From positions 1 through 49,223 of the IMG/VR virus record IMGVR_UViG_3300027985_000505: DNA of 49,223 bases. One strand, given 5' to 3'. The stretch is from a virus. Shown here in pieces: positions 31,556-40,517 of the stretch (position 1 is its first letter; every line of letters starts with the position of its first letter). The notes under the pieces were generated by a model that saw only the letters and a program-made list of their open reading frames with translations, was not told the origin of the DNA and ran no database searches. Position numbers and translations under genes: made by a program.

Positions 31556-34500
31556 TTAGAATGGTATTATACCATTACATTCCTTATCGTACGGTTGCTC
31601 AGAAACAAACCATTCAAAATCGCTATATTGATTAATTGCAGATATAGCATCATCGACCATTGCATCATAGTAAGAACGGTCTATATCAGACTCTTTATTT
31701 AACTCTCTTACCATTTCTGATTCTAACCAACGATAACCTTTTGTTCCACCGACAGCATAATATTTACCGTCTTTTTCTCGATAAAGAACACCTCCCCCAC
31801 AACCATCTTTAACCGGGCAGAATTGACCGACCTTACCCACAAAATGATAATCGTGGCCTTTAGCGACTATCTTTTCTAAGCGTTCCTTATCGTTAATATA
31901 TTGAGAATGCTCAGGTATATTTTTGAGATTTTTTAGTACTTTTTCAAGTTCTTTATCGTCTTGACTTACATCTGGAAGGGGTTCATTCATATCAAGATAA
32001 ATGGCACCAGTAACAGATTTGGTTTCACACATATCATCAAACGTTATTTCCTCTTTACTAAATAATGTCTTAAACACATACGGAACTTGAAATTGTGTAC
32101 CCGTCGCAGTCCACGTCAATTCTTTTTTATTATTATCGCCTGGAATATATCCATAGATATCCTCACATACTTTTTTTGAAGCATACTTAGCAATATACAC
32201 AGCTTCGTTTACAAGACACATTTTATCGTATGTAGCCTCGTGTTCAAAAGTATATCCATATCGTTCGCCATACTCCATAACAAATTGAATAATTTCTGGC
32301 GTTGCGTCCGGAATTTTGATAGAGTCTGTCTTAATATGAGCCACTTCAAAACCTCTTTTTAATACCTCATGTTTTAGGTTTATCATAAATAGAGCTCCGC
32401 GTTTAGCCACAATATTATCAACGTTTCGAGTATCTCTAAACGGATTTTCAAATTTTGCGGAGGTTAAACCATATACAGAATTAATAGCAGTTTTTAAGGC
32501 ATCTGCTAATTGTTTTGAGGACATTTCGCCATTAACAACCTTATGAACGTAAGGCGATAGTTTTCCGTCTAACATGGTGTTAACAATATCCCATGCTTCA
32601 TGTTTAATACTTACTCTACCATCAACAATTTCTTTAAATCGTCGGGTAAACTCAACACCAAACAATACCTCTGCCATCGCACTATGAGGATGCATGGAAA
32701 CAACGTCTAATAATGCTACTAAACCATAAACATAAGGTTTAGCGTGAACATAACCACCCTCGCCAACCTCTTCACCTTTATATATTGATTTTCCACGCTC
32801 GTATTTATATCCTGGAAAATAAGGTAATAAACTTTTAGCCTCGCCATGTGTTTTTTGCATCATTACAGGAAAGGATTCAGCAAGGAACTCAAAGGTTTCG
32901 TCATCTATGTCTAGTACTGGTTCGGCTAAATTTCGATAATTAAACTTAGCTTGTGGTTTCCGGTTCTTGTCAAATATGATTTTTGTAGTTAGGGTATTTG
33001 TAGTGTCGTTGACTGTCATCTCTGCTAAGTCTGCTAGAATTTGTCTTGCCGTCCAGTCAGCAGATAAATAATTAAAGGCCGCTTCGGTCGCTAACACGTC
33101 GTTATCACAGTATTCGGCTACTTTTATCCAAAGTTCTTCTGGAACAGGTTGGTTCCATGGAAGACCTAGTTCTTGGTGGTGTATACCCATTTCAATTTCA
33201 AGTTTTTTCAAGCTTTTTTTATTTCCAGCAGAAGCAAAATCATAAATATCAGTATATGATACATTATAAGCCTCACCAAAATAACAATTTGGGCTACCAC
33301 TAATTATTTTTTGTGATAAAGTATATAACTGCTCGTTCGTATAACCCATAAGCCTAGCATATAAAATGTGATTATCATATCGCCGACAGTTAAACCCGAT
33401 TAATCGAAACTGCATTAATTTTTCAATTTCGCTAGGTGTTGGATTTATCATTCGAACAACTGGTTTTTCTGCCCCTTCCAGTTTCCAATTAACAAGAAAT
33501 AGGTTAGGAAATACTTCAACATCATAATAAATTATTTTAGCTTCGTCATTTCTTATACTTTCAGAAAATTCTTCCGATTTAAATTTCATTTTTGGGATTA
33601 ACGATAAACAATAGTCCGCTTGATTTGTACTCCCAGCAGCAAACTCCACAATTATATTATACATGTCTGAAACATCATAATTTAATCCACTAGAATAAGC
33701 ATCGTCTAATATTTTATATATGAAATCTATACTCGGTTTGGTTCCCGGATGTATTTCCTTGTTTAGGTTTCTTTTTATGACTGTTCGAATCCCTTTTTCG
33801 CTTTTAATTCCTTCAAAATTTACCATTTTTTCTCCTTTCAATGGTAACCCAGAACTTATAGTCGCTATAGGTGAGTTATTACATTTTGTAAGTTTACGCC
33901 TTAATGCACTATTCCCACTTGCAATTTTAATTTCTATATGGTCGTCGTATACACGACTAAGTTTTGACACATCTCCTGTATAAATATAATGAAGATGTAT
34001 CCCTGCGCCGCTCTTACTAAGCTCGGCGTATGTAGGAGGCCATTTACTAGCCTCCCTAAGGTTTTTATCAAAATTTTTATTACCGGCTTCATCTGGAATA
34101 TCAAAATCAATAACTATATGATTTTCCGGAACCTTTACATAATGAAGTTTAGAGGTGTCTAATTTCGATAGAGTGGTATTTATGTTGTCCCATTTTTTAG
34201 ATGGGGTTTCGTACTCGTTCGCGTATTGAGCCATACAATCGGAGCAAACATTATCAAATATAGAAACTACCTCCGTAAATGTAATTACATTGAGTGGGTC
34301 TTTGTTTAGGGTTTTTTCCGACAACTTGGATTCTGGCTCAAATTTTTCAGTTCTGAAACCGGTATAATAACTCCTGACTCTAGTACCATCTTCAAAATTA
34401 AATCGCTCTTTATAATCCAAAAAGTAATTTTTAAGTTCCTCTTTAAATATGCGTTGTGAATACGGAAAAGAAACCTTTGCTTCGTCACAATATGTCTTAT

Positions 34501-35635
34501 ACATTTCCCAAGAAGCTTTGAGTGTCGTGCCATCTTCTTTTTTAAACACATAATATGCGTCTAATATAAAATTATAGAAATCATTAGACGCCCCAAGCAT
34601 AGATATTGGTATATAATCATCATATTTACAAGGGTTATCTAGGTATACGTTTAAACAATAATTAGCTATAGCGCCAAGCTCAAAACCAACTTGGTTTATA
34701 ACCGTTTTATATTCTTTTTGACTTAACTTATTACCAGAAGGCGACACGTCGATTAATCGACGTATAAGACCTGATTTTGCGTCGGTTATTTTTACAGGCT
34801 TGTTGGTTCCTAAAAATAAGAAGCTTTTAAAACTATTAGAATACGCAGATTTAAATTTTTCGTTAACGGTCATTAATTCATGAGAAACGAGACTATTGAG
34901 TCTGGTGTTATCTTCAATTCTAGATAAATCACCGTCGTGTTGAATGGCTACTAGAGGGTTTGTCTTAAATGCTTCAAGAGCAAACGAATTACTTGAAGAC
35001 CCAAGTGCCCTAGCGTCAAATACTGAATAATACCCTTCAAATAATTGTTGAATAATATTAAGAACTGTTGATTTACCAGTACCAGCTGCCCCATATAGAA
35101 CCATAAATTTTTGTAGTTTTTTAGATTCTCCAGATATAATAGAACCTATAGCCCATTCAATTTTATGACGCTCCTCAACCGAATAAAGAGTAGACATTAA
35201 TTTTTCGTAAGCGGATAAATCACCGGTTTCTAGTGGATAACTAAGCTTTTTACTGGCGTAGTCTTTTTTATTGGTGATGTTATTTGAAAACACGAGTTTT
35301 TCATCAAGCATATGGAACGAGTCTCTCATTTGTTTTTGACAGTATTTATGCCAAGAATCTATCATCCCTGTTTCTGCGTCCCACATATGCAGAACTTTAA
35401 CGTGGGAATCAAATTTGCTTTTATTTTCAGCAGCATACTTTTCTAATTCTCGGTCTATAAGCTGTAAGGCATCTTGTTCGTCCGTAGACCATAAACCACG
35501 TTCCTCAATCCAGATAGCATAAAAATCCCCACCCCTAATCATAAGGTCAGAGCTTTTTTTGATGATAAATTTAGGATAGATTTCTATTGTTCCACGCTTT
35601 GCACTACGTGTTGAAATCAGTAAAAAGTCTATCAT
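31556..35635 (-). CDS. SF3 helicase - primase/polymerase-like - family B DNA polymerase fusion
   Basis: The single 1359-residue protein has three parts. Part 1 (about 100-440) is a D5/P4-type SF3 helicase with Walker A GAAGTGKST (182-190), AIQHDGD and sensor LGTNKP (275-280). Part 2 (about 495-600) is an AEP-like primase/polymerase domain with VIDFDIPDE (508-516) and KSGAGIHLHY (541-550). Part 3 (about 700-1359) is a family B polymerase: exonuclease motifs YYDVEVFP (D705/E707), FNCRRYDNH and YCDNDVLAT (842-850); polymerase motif A LLDVVSMHPHS (D977), motif B KTAINSVYG (1048-1056) and motif C HIKTDS (Lys in place of the first Asp of DTDS, with the essential second Asp kept). It is probably the complete replicase of the phage. 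Confidence 0.85.
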   Translation of the reverse strand: MIDFLLISTRSAKRGTIEIYPKFIIKKSSDLMIRGGDFYAIWIEERGLWSTDEQDALQLIDRELEKYAAENKSKFDSHVKVLHMWDAETGMIDSWHKYCQKQMRDSFHMLDEKLVFSNNITNKKDYASKKLSYPLETGDLSAYEKLMSTLYSVEERHKIEWAIGSIISGESKKLQKFMVLYGAAGTGKSTVLNIIQQLFEGYYSVFDARALGSSSNSFALEAFKTNPLVAIQHDGDLSRIEDNTRLNSLVSHELMTVNEKFKSAYSNSFKSFLFLGTNKPVKITDAKSGLIRRLIDVSPSGNKLSQKEYKTVINQVGFELGAIANYCLNVYLDNPCKYDDYIPISMLGASNDFYNFILDAYYVFKKEDGTTLKASWEMYKTYCDEAKVSFPYSQRIFKEELKNYFLDYKERFNFEDGTRVRSYYTGFRTEKFEPESKLSEKTLNKDPLNVITFTEVVSIFDNVCSDCMAQYANEYETPSKKWDNINTTLSKLDTSKLHYVKVPENHIVIDFDIPDEAGNKNFDKNLREASKWPPTYAELSKSGAGIHLHYIYTGDVSKLSRVYDDHIEIKIASGNSALRRKLTKCNNSPIATISSGLPLKGEKMVNFEGIKSEKGIRTVIKRNLNKEIHPGTKPSIDFIYKILDDAYSSGLNYDVSDMYNIIVEFAAGSTNQADYCLSLIPKMKFKSEEFSESIRNDEAKIIYYDVEVFPNLFLVNWKLEGAEKPVVRMINPTPSEIEKLMQFRLIGFNCRRYDNHILYARLMGYTNEQLYTLSQKIISGSPNCYFGEAYNVSYTDIYDFASAGNKKSLKKLEIEMGIHHQELGLPWNQPVPEELWIKVAEYCDNDVLATEAAFNYLSADWTARQILADLAEMTVNDTTNTLTTKIIFDKNRKPQAKFNYRNLAEPVLDIDDETFEFLAESFPVMMQKTHGEAKSLLPYFPGYKYERGKSIYKGEEVGEGGYVHAKPYVYGLVALLDVVSMHPHSAMAEVLFGVEFTRRFKEIVDGRVSIKHEAWDIVNTMLDGKLSPYVHKVVNGEMSSKQLADALKTAINSVYGLTSAKFENPFRDTRNVDNIVAKRGALFMINLKHEVLKRGFEVAHIKTDSIKIPDATPEIIQFVMEYGERYGYTFEHEATYDKMCLVNEAVYIAKYASKKVCEDIYGYIPGDNNKKELTWTATGTQFQVPYVFKTLFSKEEITFDDMCETKSVTGAIYLDMNEPLPDVSQDDKELEKVLKNLKNIPEHSQYINDKERLEKIVAKGHDYHFVGKVGQFCPVKDGCGGGVLYREKDGKYYAVGGTKGYRWLESEMVRELNKESDIDRSYYDAMVDDAISAINQYSDFEWFVSEQPYDKECNGIIPF

Positions 35636-35641
35636 TACACC

Positions 35642-35854
35642 TTAGTCTCCTTTTGTTGTCCTTAACTCCTCAATAGCTTTGGTTAATTTCTTATTTTCAG
35701 CTTTTAAACGCTTAATTTCAGCATTATTGAGAATTGTGTACACCGCAATTCCAATCGTAACTAAATATAGTTTATTAATAGATTCTGAATTTTTAACGGT
35801 TTTGTTGAAAATGCTTAATTGGTTTGATGTTATTACGCTAATTATTTTATCCAT
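35642..35854 (-). CDS. Small coiled-coil protein with one TM helix
   Basis: This protein of about 70 residues has a hydrophobic helix (LYLVTIGIAVYTIL) followed by a lysine/glutamate coiled coil (KRLKAENKKLTKAIEELR). The ATG at 35854 overlaps the end of the upstream gene and has GAAGGGAG at good spacing, which makes it better than an upstream TTG at 35863. The arrangement resembles accessory lysis or membrane-scaffold proteins. Function unknown. Confidence 0.6.
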   Translation of the reverse strand: MDKIISVITSNQLSIFNKTVKNSESINKLYLVTIGIAVYTILNNAEIKRLKAENKKLTKAIEELRTTKGD

Positions 35855-36065
35855 CGCAACCAACTCCCTTCATTGATTTTAAGTAGCTTTCTATAGATTC
35901 AAATTTTAAGAATTTATTACCATCATGGGTAAATATAAATTCTTGACCATTTGACTGTCTAACTCTAATGCAGTTTTTTCCATTCGGAAACCACGCAGAC
36001 ACTTTATCGCCAGAATAACATGGAAAATACAGTTCAAACCATTTATAAACTTCATTATGACTCAT
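35847..36065 (-). CDS. Unrecognised small protein (72 residues)
   Basis: A soluble protein (MSHNEVYKWFELYFPCYSGD...) with several aromatic residues. It overlaps both neighbours by a few bases (ATG inside the stop region of the upstream gene), so it is translationally coupled. No family is recognised. Confidence 0.6.
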   Translation of the reverse strand: MSHNEVYKWFELYFPCYSGDKVSAWFPNGKNCIRVRQSNGQEFIFTHDGNKFLKFESIESYLKSMKGVGCDG

Positions 36066-36603
36066 AAATTTCTCCTTGTTCTAAAATATCGTCTAAATAC
36101 CAACACATTTGATACCAAATTTCGACATTTCTTAAATCTACTGTACAATATTTCACCTTGAATAAACCACCTTCACCGTTTCTTTTATATTGTCTATATA
36201 AGAATGTCGAAAGCACGTTGTCTATATAATCAAAACTAAAATTGTCGTCGGTCATGTTCCCCAGTCCTAAATTTGATATCATATCCCAAAACCATAAACT
36301 GGTCCTGTTTCCGACGTCTGGGTCAGTCATGATGTTTTCTTCGCAGCGAATTGCAAGGGCTACCATCATTTCTAAAACACTACAAGGATTACTATTCATT
36401 TCAAAAATAACATCCGAACCAACATAATTATTCTCATACACAAATCTTCTTCTAAGATCTATACCATCTTCAGCTCGATTACAATCTCGGTCCAATATAT
36501 AAATAAATTCAGCATCGTGTAATGTTTTTAAAAGAGAAGAATATATTATGTGTTTTTTACCACAAACCTTACTAAGCATCCATTTAAAATAATTTATAAG
36601 CAT
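36055..36603 (-). CDS. Unrecognised protein (182 residues)
   Basis: An acidic soluble protein with a conserved-looking helical core (CSVLEMMVALAIRCEENIM, then SLWFWDMISNLGLGNM and a C-terminal EIWYQMCWYLDDIL). AAAGGAGG lies right before the ATG. From memory, homologues occur in the same neighbourhood of Clostridia phages. Function unknown. Confidence 0.65.
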   Translation of the reverse strand: MLINYFKWMLSKVCGKKHIIYSSLLKTLHDAEFIYILDRDCNRAEDGIDLRRRFVYENNYVGSDVIFEMNSNPCSVLEMMVALAIRCEENIMTDPDVGNRTSLWFWDMISNLGLGNMTDDNFSFDYIDNVLSTFLYRQYKRNGEGGLFKVKYCTVDLRNVEIWYQMCWYLDDILEQGEIYES

Positions 36604-36631
36604 TCCTCCTTTCTCGTAAAATATAAAACAT

Positions 36632-37222
36632 TTAGTTTATTAAGTCATGCGGTTTCCTGTCAGTAACGTCACTATAAGTCCTTTGGTCTAAGAGTATTTC
36701 ATAATCACACTTTAGTGTGTCGTTTCGAACAAATACCGCGTCGTCTTCATATTCGCCGAATGTGGTTAATGATTCGTAGCCAATTTTATCAGCGATATCT
36801 TGAACAATTTCGTCGTCCTCGTCAGCAAGAATTTTGTCTGCGTAATACATTAAACTGATAGTGTCATAATCTTCGTTTTCCCCAAACTCATCTGGGGAAA
36901 TTGTGTACGGAGACTTAACGTGTGAAATCGGAGTCTCATTTTTCTTAACAGAATTAATGTTTGAATAATCGGTGTACCCATTTTCTTGTATCTTATTAAG
37001 ATACGTTGAAATATCGGGTTTTTCAGCTTTAGAAGATGCTATCCCATATTGGGGGTTAACATACTCTTTTAACTGGGATGCGCTAGAAAAAGTTTCTTTT
37101 ACGGAATTGATTTCTTCTTGAGTCAATTGCTCATACTTTTTTTTTATGTATTGCCAAGTTACAGCTGAGCCAGTAGCAACACCTAATATAAATATCATGG
37201 CATTTGTGATTTTACTGTTCAT
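36632..37222 (-). CDS. Membrane-anchored acidic protein (196 residues)
   Basis: An N-terminal TM anchor (NAMIFILGVATGSAVTW) is followed by an acidic domain with SPYTISPDEFGENEDYDTIS, LMYYADKILADEDDE and CDYEILLDQRTYSDV segments. From memory, proteins of this pattern usually occur near DUF6353-like genes in gut phages, as here. Function unknown; a membrane-bound assembly with those proteins is possible. The start overlaps the stop of the upstream gene. Confidence 0.7.
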   Translation of the reverse strand: MNSKITNAMIFILGVATGSAVTWQYIKKKYEQLTQEEINSVKETFSSASQLKEYVNPQYGIASSKAEKPDISTYLNKIQENGYTDYSNINSVKKNETPISHVKSPYTISPDEFGENEDYDTISLMYYADKILADEDDEIVQDIADKIGYESLTTFGEYEDDAVFVRNDTLKCDYEILLDQRTYSDVTDRKPHDLIN

Positions 37223-37385
37223 TATTACATTCTCCGTTCTTGATAGTCATTACCGTTAAGGCTAATCCTCCTAACAACATGGAAATACTTAAAAGAATCC
37301 CGCCAGTAATGTGTCTTTTTCGCTTTGTATTTAACATATAGTCAACGCTACATATAAAATTTTCCAATTGATCCACCTCTGTCAC
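37212..37385 (-). CDS. Small membrane protein with GTG start (57 residues)
   Basis: Translation from GTG at 37385 gives MTEVDQLENFICSVDYMLNT, a basic KRKRH segment and one TM helix (ITGGILLSISMLLGGLALTV). The GTG overlaps the TGA of the preceding 32-residue gene as GTGA, the classic coupling overlap, so this start is preferred to a longer frame reaching 37454. Function unknown. Confidence 0.65.
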   Translation of the reverse strand: MTEVDQLENFICSVDYMLNTKRKRHITGGILLSISMLLGGLALTVMTIKNGECNNEQ

Positions 37386-37480
37386 CCTTTTCCACCGGAT
37401 AAAACCGCCATACCACCTATAAAACATATACCAGCCAAAGCTGCTAATGTACAAGATACAAATGTTAATGCGTTGTTCAT
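37382..37480 (-). CDS. Very small membrane protein (32 residues)
   Basis: The frame from ATG 37480 encodes MNNALTFVSCTLAALAGICF and a short second hydrophobic part, ending SGGKG. The AGGAAGGAG site is one of the best in the region. The overlap with the next gene (GTGA) indicates a coupled pair. It is too short for family recognition. Confidence 0.55.
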   Translation of the reverse strand: MNNALTFVSCTLAALAGICFIGGMAVLSGGKG

Positions 37481-37501
37481 AGTCTTATCTCCTTCCTAAA
37501 T

Positions 37502-37542
37502 GGTAACCACCCTAAGCTTTATTAAAAGTTAAGAGTGGTTAA
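37502..37542 (-). terminator. Hairpin between the DUF6353-A gene and the next genes
   Basis: TAACCACCCT (37504-37513) pairs with AGAGTGGTTA (37532-37541) with one mismatch, and an inner CTTT/AAAG stem extends it. No long T-tract follows on the minus strand, so it may be a weak terminator or an RNA processing/stability element. Confidence 0.45.
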
Positions 37543-37560
37543 TAATTTTGACCCTTTTAT

Positions 37561-38478
37561 TTACATTAAATCCAATACGTTTCCGTCAACATTGAAATCA
37601 AGAACAACCACCGGTTCAAGTTCTCCGTAACCGTCCTCAATATAAGTCTCAAACATCCCAAAATCAACAAAATTATCTCCATTTGGATTTTTGGGATCAT
37701 AGACCCACCCAACAATTTGTCCAGCCTTTGTTCGAGGAATATCCAACCCGTCAAGAACGTCATTCAGAAACAAGTAACCGTTTGCTTTTAGTTTATTATT
37801 AGCGTGACTTTGTTGGGCTTTCAAAAACATAGCGTTATAATCCATAACGTCATCCCAATAACTGCTACTCTTGTCAAAAACACAAGCATAATCACTTAAA
37901 CCATTAGTAACGTTGATTGTTTTTGTGATTTTCTTTTCTTTACCGGTTTCGGGGTCAATTTCAGTGCCCCCAACTTTTTTAGCTTTTAAATTATATTTAA
38001 GTTCCTTGTCGACTTGCCCCCCAAATCTATTAACAACGTTTTCGCGGTATTCCTTGAAGCTCTTATTAACGGTAGCGTAAGCAGCCGCAAGAGCCATATT
38101 ACGCTTACGCAATATGTTATTTGATATTAACATGCTGCTAATTGACAGTACGCCAAGAGCGACCGCTGGAGCATAAAGCTTCACAAATTTTAAGCCTGTT
38201 TGAGCATAAACAATAGTTAAATCTTTTTTTGCGTCTTTTTCAGTGTATTGTTCGGCCAAAGCAGTATTTGATTGACAGTCATGTATTGACTTTATATCAG
38301 ATTTAGTATTTTCTAGAATTTCGCTAACTTTTGTCGTAGCTTTACAAGCCATAACTGTGCTTACGACTGTTCCTACAACTCCTGCGACGATAAGAATTTC
38401 AGGACTGTGTTTTTTGAGTTTGAACCCCATTTTTCCAATTGAAGATTTAACGGAGTTTACGATTTTTACATCTTTCAT
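37561..38478 (-). CDS. DUF6353-like membrane protein, paralogue A
   Basis: The 305-residue protein has two N-terminal TM helices: one follows KKHSPEILIVAGVVGTVVST, the second is at about 100-120, ahead of ILRKRNMALAAAYATVNKSF. A soluble C-terminal domain carries ANGYLFLNDVLDGLDIP and QIVGWVYDP. This is the recurring DUF6353-like family of gut siphophages. Two paralogues (39719-40489, 41895-42704) have the same architecture. Function unknown; membrane localisation with a cytoplasmic domain is predicted. An AAAGGAG site precedes the ATG. Confidence 0.8.
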   Translation of the reverse strand: MKDVKIVNSVKSSIGKMGFKLKKHSPEILIVAGVVGTVVSTVMACKATTKVSEILENTKSDIKSIHDCQSNTALAEQYTEKDAKKDLTIVYAQTGLKFVKLYAPAVALGVLSISSMLISNNILRKRNMALAAAYATVNKSFKEYRENVVNRFGGQVDKELKYNLKAKKVGGTEIDPETGKEKKITKTINVTNGLSDYACVFDKSSSYWDDVMDYNAMFLKAQQSHANNKLKANGYLFLNDVLDGLDIPRTKAGQIVGWVYDPKNPNGDNFVDFGMFETYIEDGYGELEPVVVLDFNVDGNVLDLM

Positions 38479-38501
38479 AATTAATTATTTCTCCTTTAAT
38501 T

Positions 38502-39107
38502 TTAGTTTATTGGCATAGCTTTTGGCATTTTGAGTATATACCCATCACGAGTTCTGACAGGAAGACACCTACTAATGTTAGTCCAGCCATACTTATTTGC
38601 CGTGTAGTTATCGGTGGATATATGTGCAAGGTCGTACAGGTCTCCTACGCTTACAACACCATATTGACTTATAATTTCAGACATTGCGTCTAGAACTAAC
38701 TCAGCATCCCCGCGACTTTCAAAGAGAATGTCCTCACAATCAAAGCCTCGTCTAGTTGACGGCGAACTGTAATTATATCTACGATCATTGTCCGATTCAT
38801 AAAAACTTCGGTATGACACTTTTGATGCTACTGTATTTTTTTTGGTTTTACCAGTCTCGCCATACAGAATCATATCAATACCATTAGTCACTATATCAGA
38901 AACGGCTTTTTTAATAGCTGGGACTAAAACGTCCAAAATAACATATGATTTTACGTTTTCAACGTCTTTAGAAATAAACACGTCTGTAATTTTTTGTAGA
39001 CCGCCTTTTTTTTTGGTTTTTGCGGTGCCAGAAATAACTTTCTGTATTTTCTTTTCAGGTAAAAACTCTTCTTTTGATTTATGAGAATTTGGTTTATAAT
39101 CTTCCAT
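38502..39107 (-). CDS. RRGFDCEDI-family protein, paralogue A
   Basis: This protein of about 201 residues has a lysine-rich N-terminus and an amphipathic middle. Its conserved C-terminal domain (about 125-201) contains RRGFDCEDILFESRGDAELV, ISQYGVVSVGDLYDLAHIST and DNYTANKYGWTNIS. The domain is about 80 percent identical to that of the gene at 41149-41637, so one copy arose by duplication. The ATG at 39107 follows AAAGGAT at good spacing. Function unknown; the domain looks like a small globular fold with a winged-helix feel (VSVGDLYDLA). Confidence 0.7.
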   Translation of the reverse strand: MEDYKPNSHKSKEEFLPEKKIQKVISGTAKTKKKGGLQKITDVFISKDVENVKSYVILDVLVPAIKKAVSDIVTNGIDMILYGETGKTKKNTVASKVSYRSFYESDNDRRYNYSSPSTRRGFDCEDILFESRGDAELVLDAMSEIISQYGVVSVGDLYDLAHISTDNYTANKYGWTNISRCLPVRTRDGYILKMPKAMPIN

Positions 39108-39124
39108 GCTATAAAATCCTTTCA

Positions 39125-39313
39125 TTAAACCGAAATTAGTTTTCCAGGTAACGTTATTTTTGAATTAACGGATTTGTTATTGTTCTTTTTAAATTGAAAA
39201 TTAAGATTACTTAAAGCTTTTTTTTCAGAAGCGGCATAAGTAGAAGCCGTCCATCTGTTGGTAATACACTTTTCAAATTCCAAAACTGGGCCGTCATATA
39301 AATATTTATTCAT
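39125..39313 (-). CDS. Small conserved protein (62 residues)
   Basis: A basic protein starting MNKYLYDGPVLEFEKCITNR and ending SKITLPGKLISV. From memory, this pattern is common in Clostridia phages as an uncharacterised early protein. The second ATG (39313) has AAGAAGGA at correct spacing. It starts right after a terminator-like hairpin, so expression may need read-through. Function unknown. Confidence 0.65.
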   Translation of the reverse strand: MNKYLYDGPVLEFEKCITNRWTASTYAASEKKALSNLNFQFKKNNNKSVNSKITLPGKLISV

Positions 39314-39329
39314 AAACATTCCTTCTTTT

Positions 39330-39371
39330 TAAAAATAAAAATGGAAAGTACCTTGTTACAGATACTTTCCA
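39330..39371 (-). terminator. Terminator-like hairpin of the TAACAAGG-loop family (copy 2)
   Basis: The perfect 8-bp stem GGAAAGTA / TACTTTCC (39343-39350, 39363-39370) has a loop containing GTAACAAGG, followed on the minus strand by ATTTTTATTTTT. The downstream gene begins about 30 bp later. Confidence 0.8.
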
Positions 39372-39390
39372 CCATAAGAACTAAACTTTC

Positions 39391-39642
39391 TTATTCGTCA
39401 TTTTCGTTGTCAACTTCATCATAATCAACGTCTTCAACTTCGTCAGGTTCGCAATTTTCGTTCTTTCTAGCCTTAAGTTTAGTTGTTATAGGTTTAACAA
39501 CAAACTTGTAAGTAAATATACCTCCAAGCGTTGCTAATCCTATAACGCCAGCAACTTTCATTGCTTTTCCAGAACCCGCATTTACAATTTCCTCCGCAGT
39601 TTCAATAACCTCGTTGTTTGTCATGATTTCCATAGTTTCCAT
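39391..39642 (-). CDS. Small acidic membrane protein (83 residues)
   Basis: The ATG at 39642, with AAAGGGG upstream, starts METMEIMTNNEVIETAEEIV. One TM helix (VAGVIGLATLGGIFTYKFV), a basic KLKARKNE stretch and a strongly acidic tail (EVEDVDYDEVDNENDE) follow. The gene is the first after a promoter-like element copy. Function unknown. Confidence 0.65.
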   Translation of the reverse strand: METMEIMTNNEVIETAEEIVNAGSGKAMKVAGVIGLATLGGIFTYKFVVKPITTKLKARKNENCEPDEVEDVDYDEVDNENDE

Positions 39643-39688
39643 TTTAATTTCCCCTTTCAAATTTAGAAAATTTTTAATAATGTTCTCC

Positions 39689-39712
39689 ATAATAGAAGAT
39701 GTGAATTTCGCG
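39689..39712 (-). promoter_or_regulatory. Repeated phage promoter-like element, copy 3
   Basis: Minus-strand CGCG (39712-39709), 14 bp (AAATTCACATCTTC), TATTAT (39694-39689), GG. It lies 7 bp after the DUF6353-B stop and about 47 bp before the next ATG. Confidence 0.65.
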
Positions 39713-39718
39713 TATTAT

Positions 39719-40489
39719 TTAATATCGTGCGTAATCATATCGAGGCTCCACACTATAATTAATAACAAGACACGGTGTCCCATCGGTAGCCAATTGGGAA
39801 CTAAAATCCAAATTAATAAAACCTTTGTTTATATTCCAACCAAGGTCATAACCAATATTCGTGTTGTCTAAATCAAGTAAATAATATAAATCATTTAATG
39901 ATACATATGATTCATTCATCATTTGTCTGTTTAATTCGTTTTCGGCTTTTTTAAGAGCGTCAATGTCGGCTTTAAAATATCTTCCTGATAAGGCGTCATA
40001 ACACAACATATCGCCTTTTTTAGTAATAATAACTTCTTTATTATTAACTGGGTTTTGATTTAGCTGGTCTTTAGCGATAGCGTCCCGAATAGTCTTTTCT
40101 TTTTTCTCTCCAAGTGTCTCAACCACCTTACCTCGATAATCTTTTAACGCGGTTTCAGAAAGAGTGTAAGCGGTAGCTAACGCTGCGTTGCGTCTTGCGT
40201 TTGTTGAACTAGCCCCTATTAAACAGGCGATAGATAACCCCCCAGTTATAACCGACGGAATATAACATTTCCATGTAGTTTTAACAGTTTCTACCGGTGT
40301 AAGTCTGTCAACGAGGTCGTCCTTTTTCTTATTATCGATAAGTATGAGGGCTTTTGGGGTTGCTTTTACAGCCATAATAGTAGTAGCAATCATTCCGGCG
40401 ATACCTATACCGGTAAGAATTTCAGGACTATGTTTGTTCACGGAGGCTTGTACCCGCTTAACAACGCCTGAAAAATATAATTTTCCCAT
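39719..40489 (-). CDS. DUF6353-like membrane protein, paralogue B
   Basis: The 256-residue protein is colinear with paralogues A and C. TM1 lies after NKHSPEILTGIGIAGMIATT, then MAVKATPKAL; TM2 is near VITGGLSIACLIGASSTNAR; the C-terminal domain has YVSLNDLYYLLDLDNTNIGY and DLGWNINKGF. GAAAGGAA precedes the ATG. It lies between the small helical protein genes and a promoter-like element. Function unknown. Confidence 0.8.
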   Translation of the reverse strand: MGKLYFSGVVKRVQASVNKHSPEILTGIGIAGMIATTIMAVKATPKALILIDNKKKDDLVDRLTPVETVKTTWKCYIPSVITGGLSIACLIGASSTNARRNAALATAYTLSETALKDYRGKVVETLGEKKEKTIRDAIAKDQLNQNPVNNKEVIITKKGDMLCYDALSGRYFKADIDALKKAENELNRQMMNESYVSLNDLYYLLDLDNTNIGYDLGWNINKGFINLDFSSQLATDGTPCLVINYSVEPRYDYARY

Positions 40490-40517
40490 ATTTTTACGTT
40501 CCTTTCAAAAATAATTT

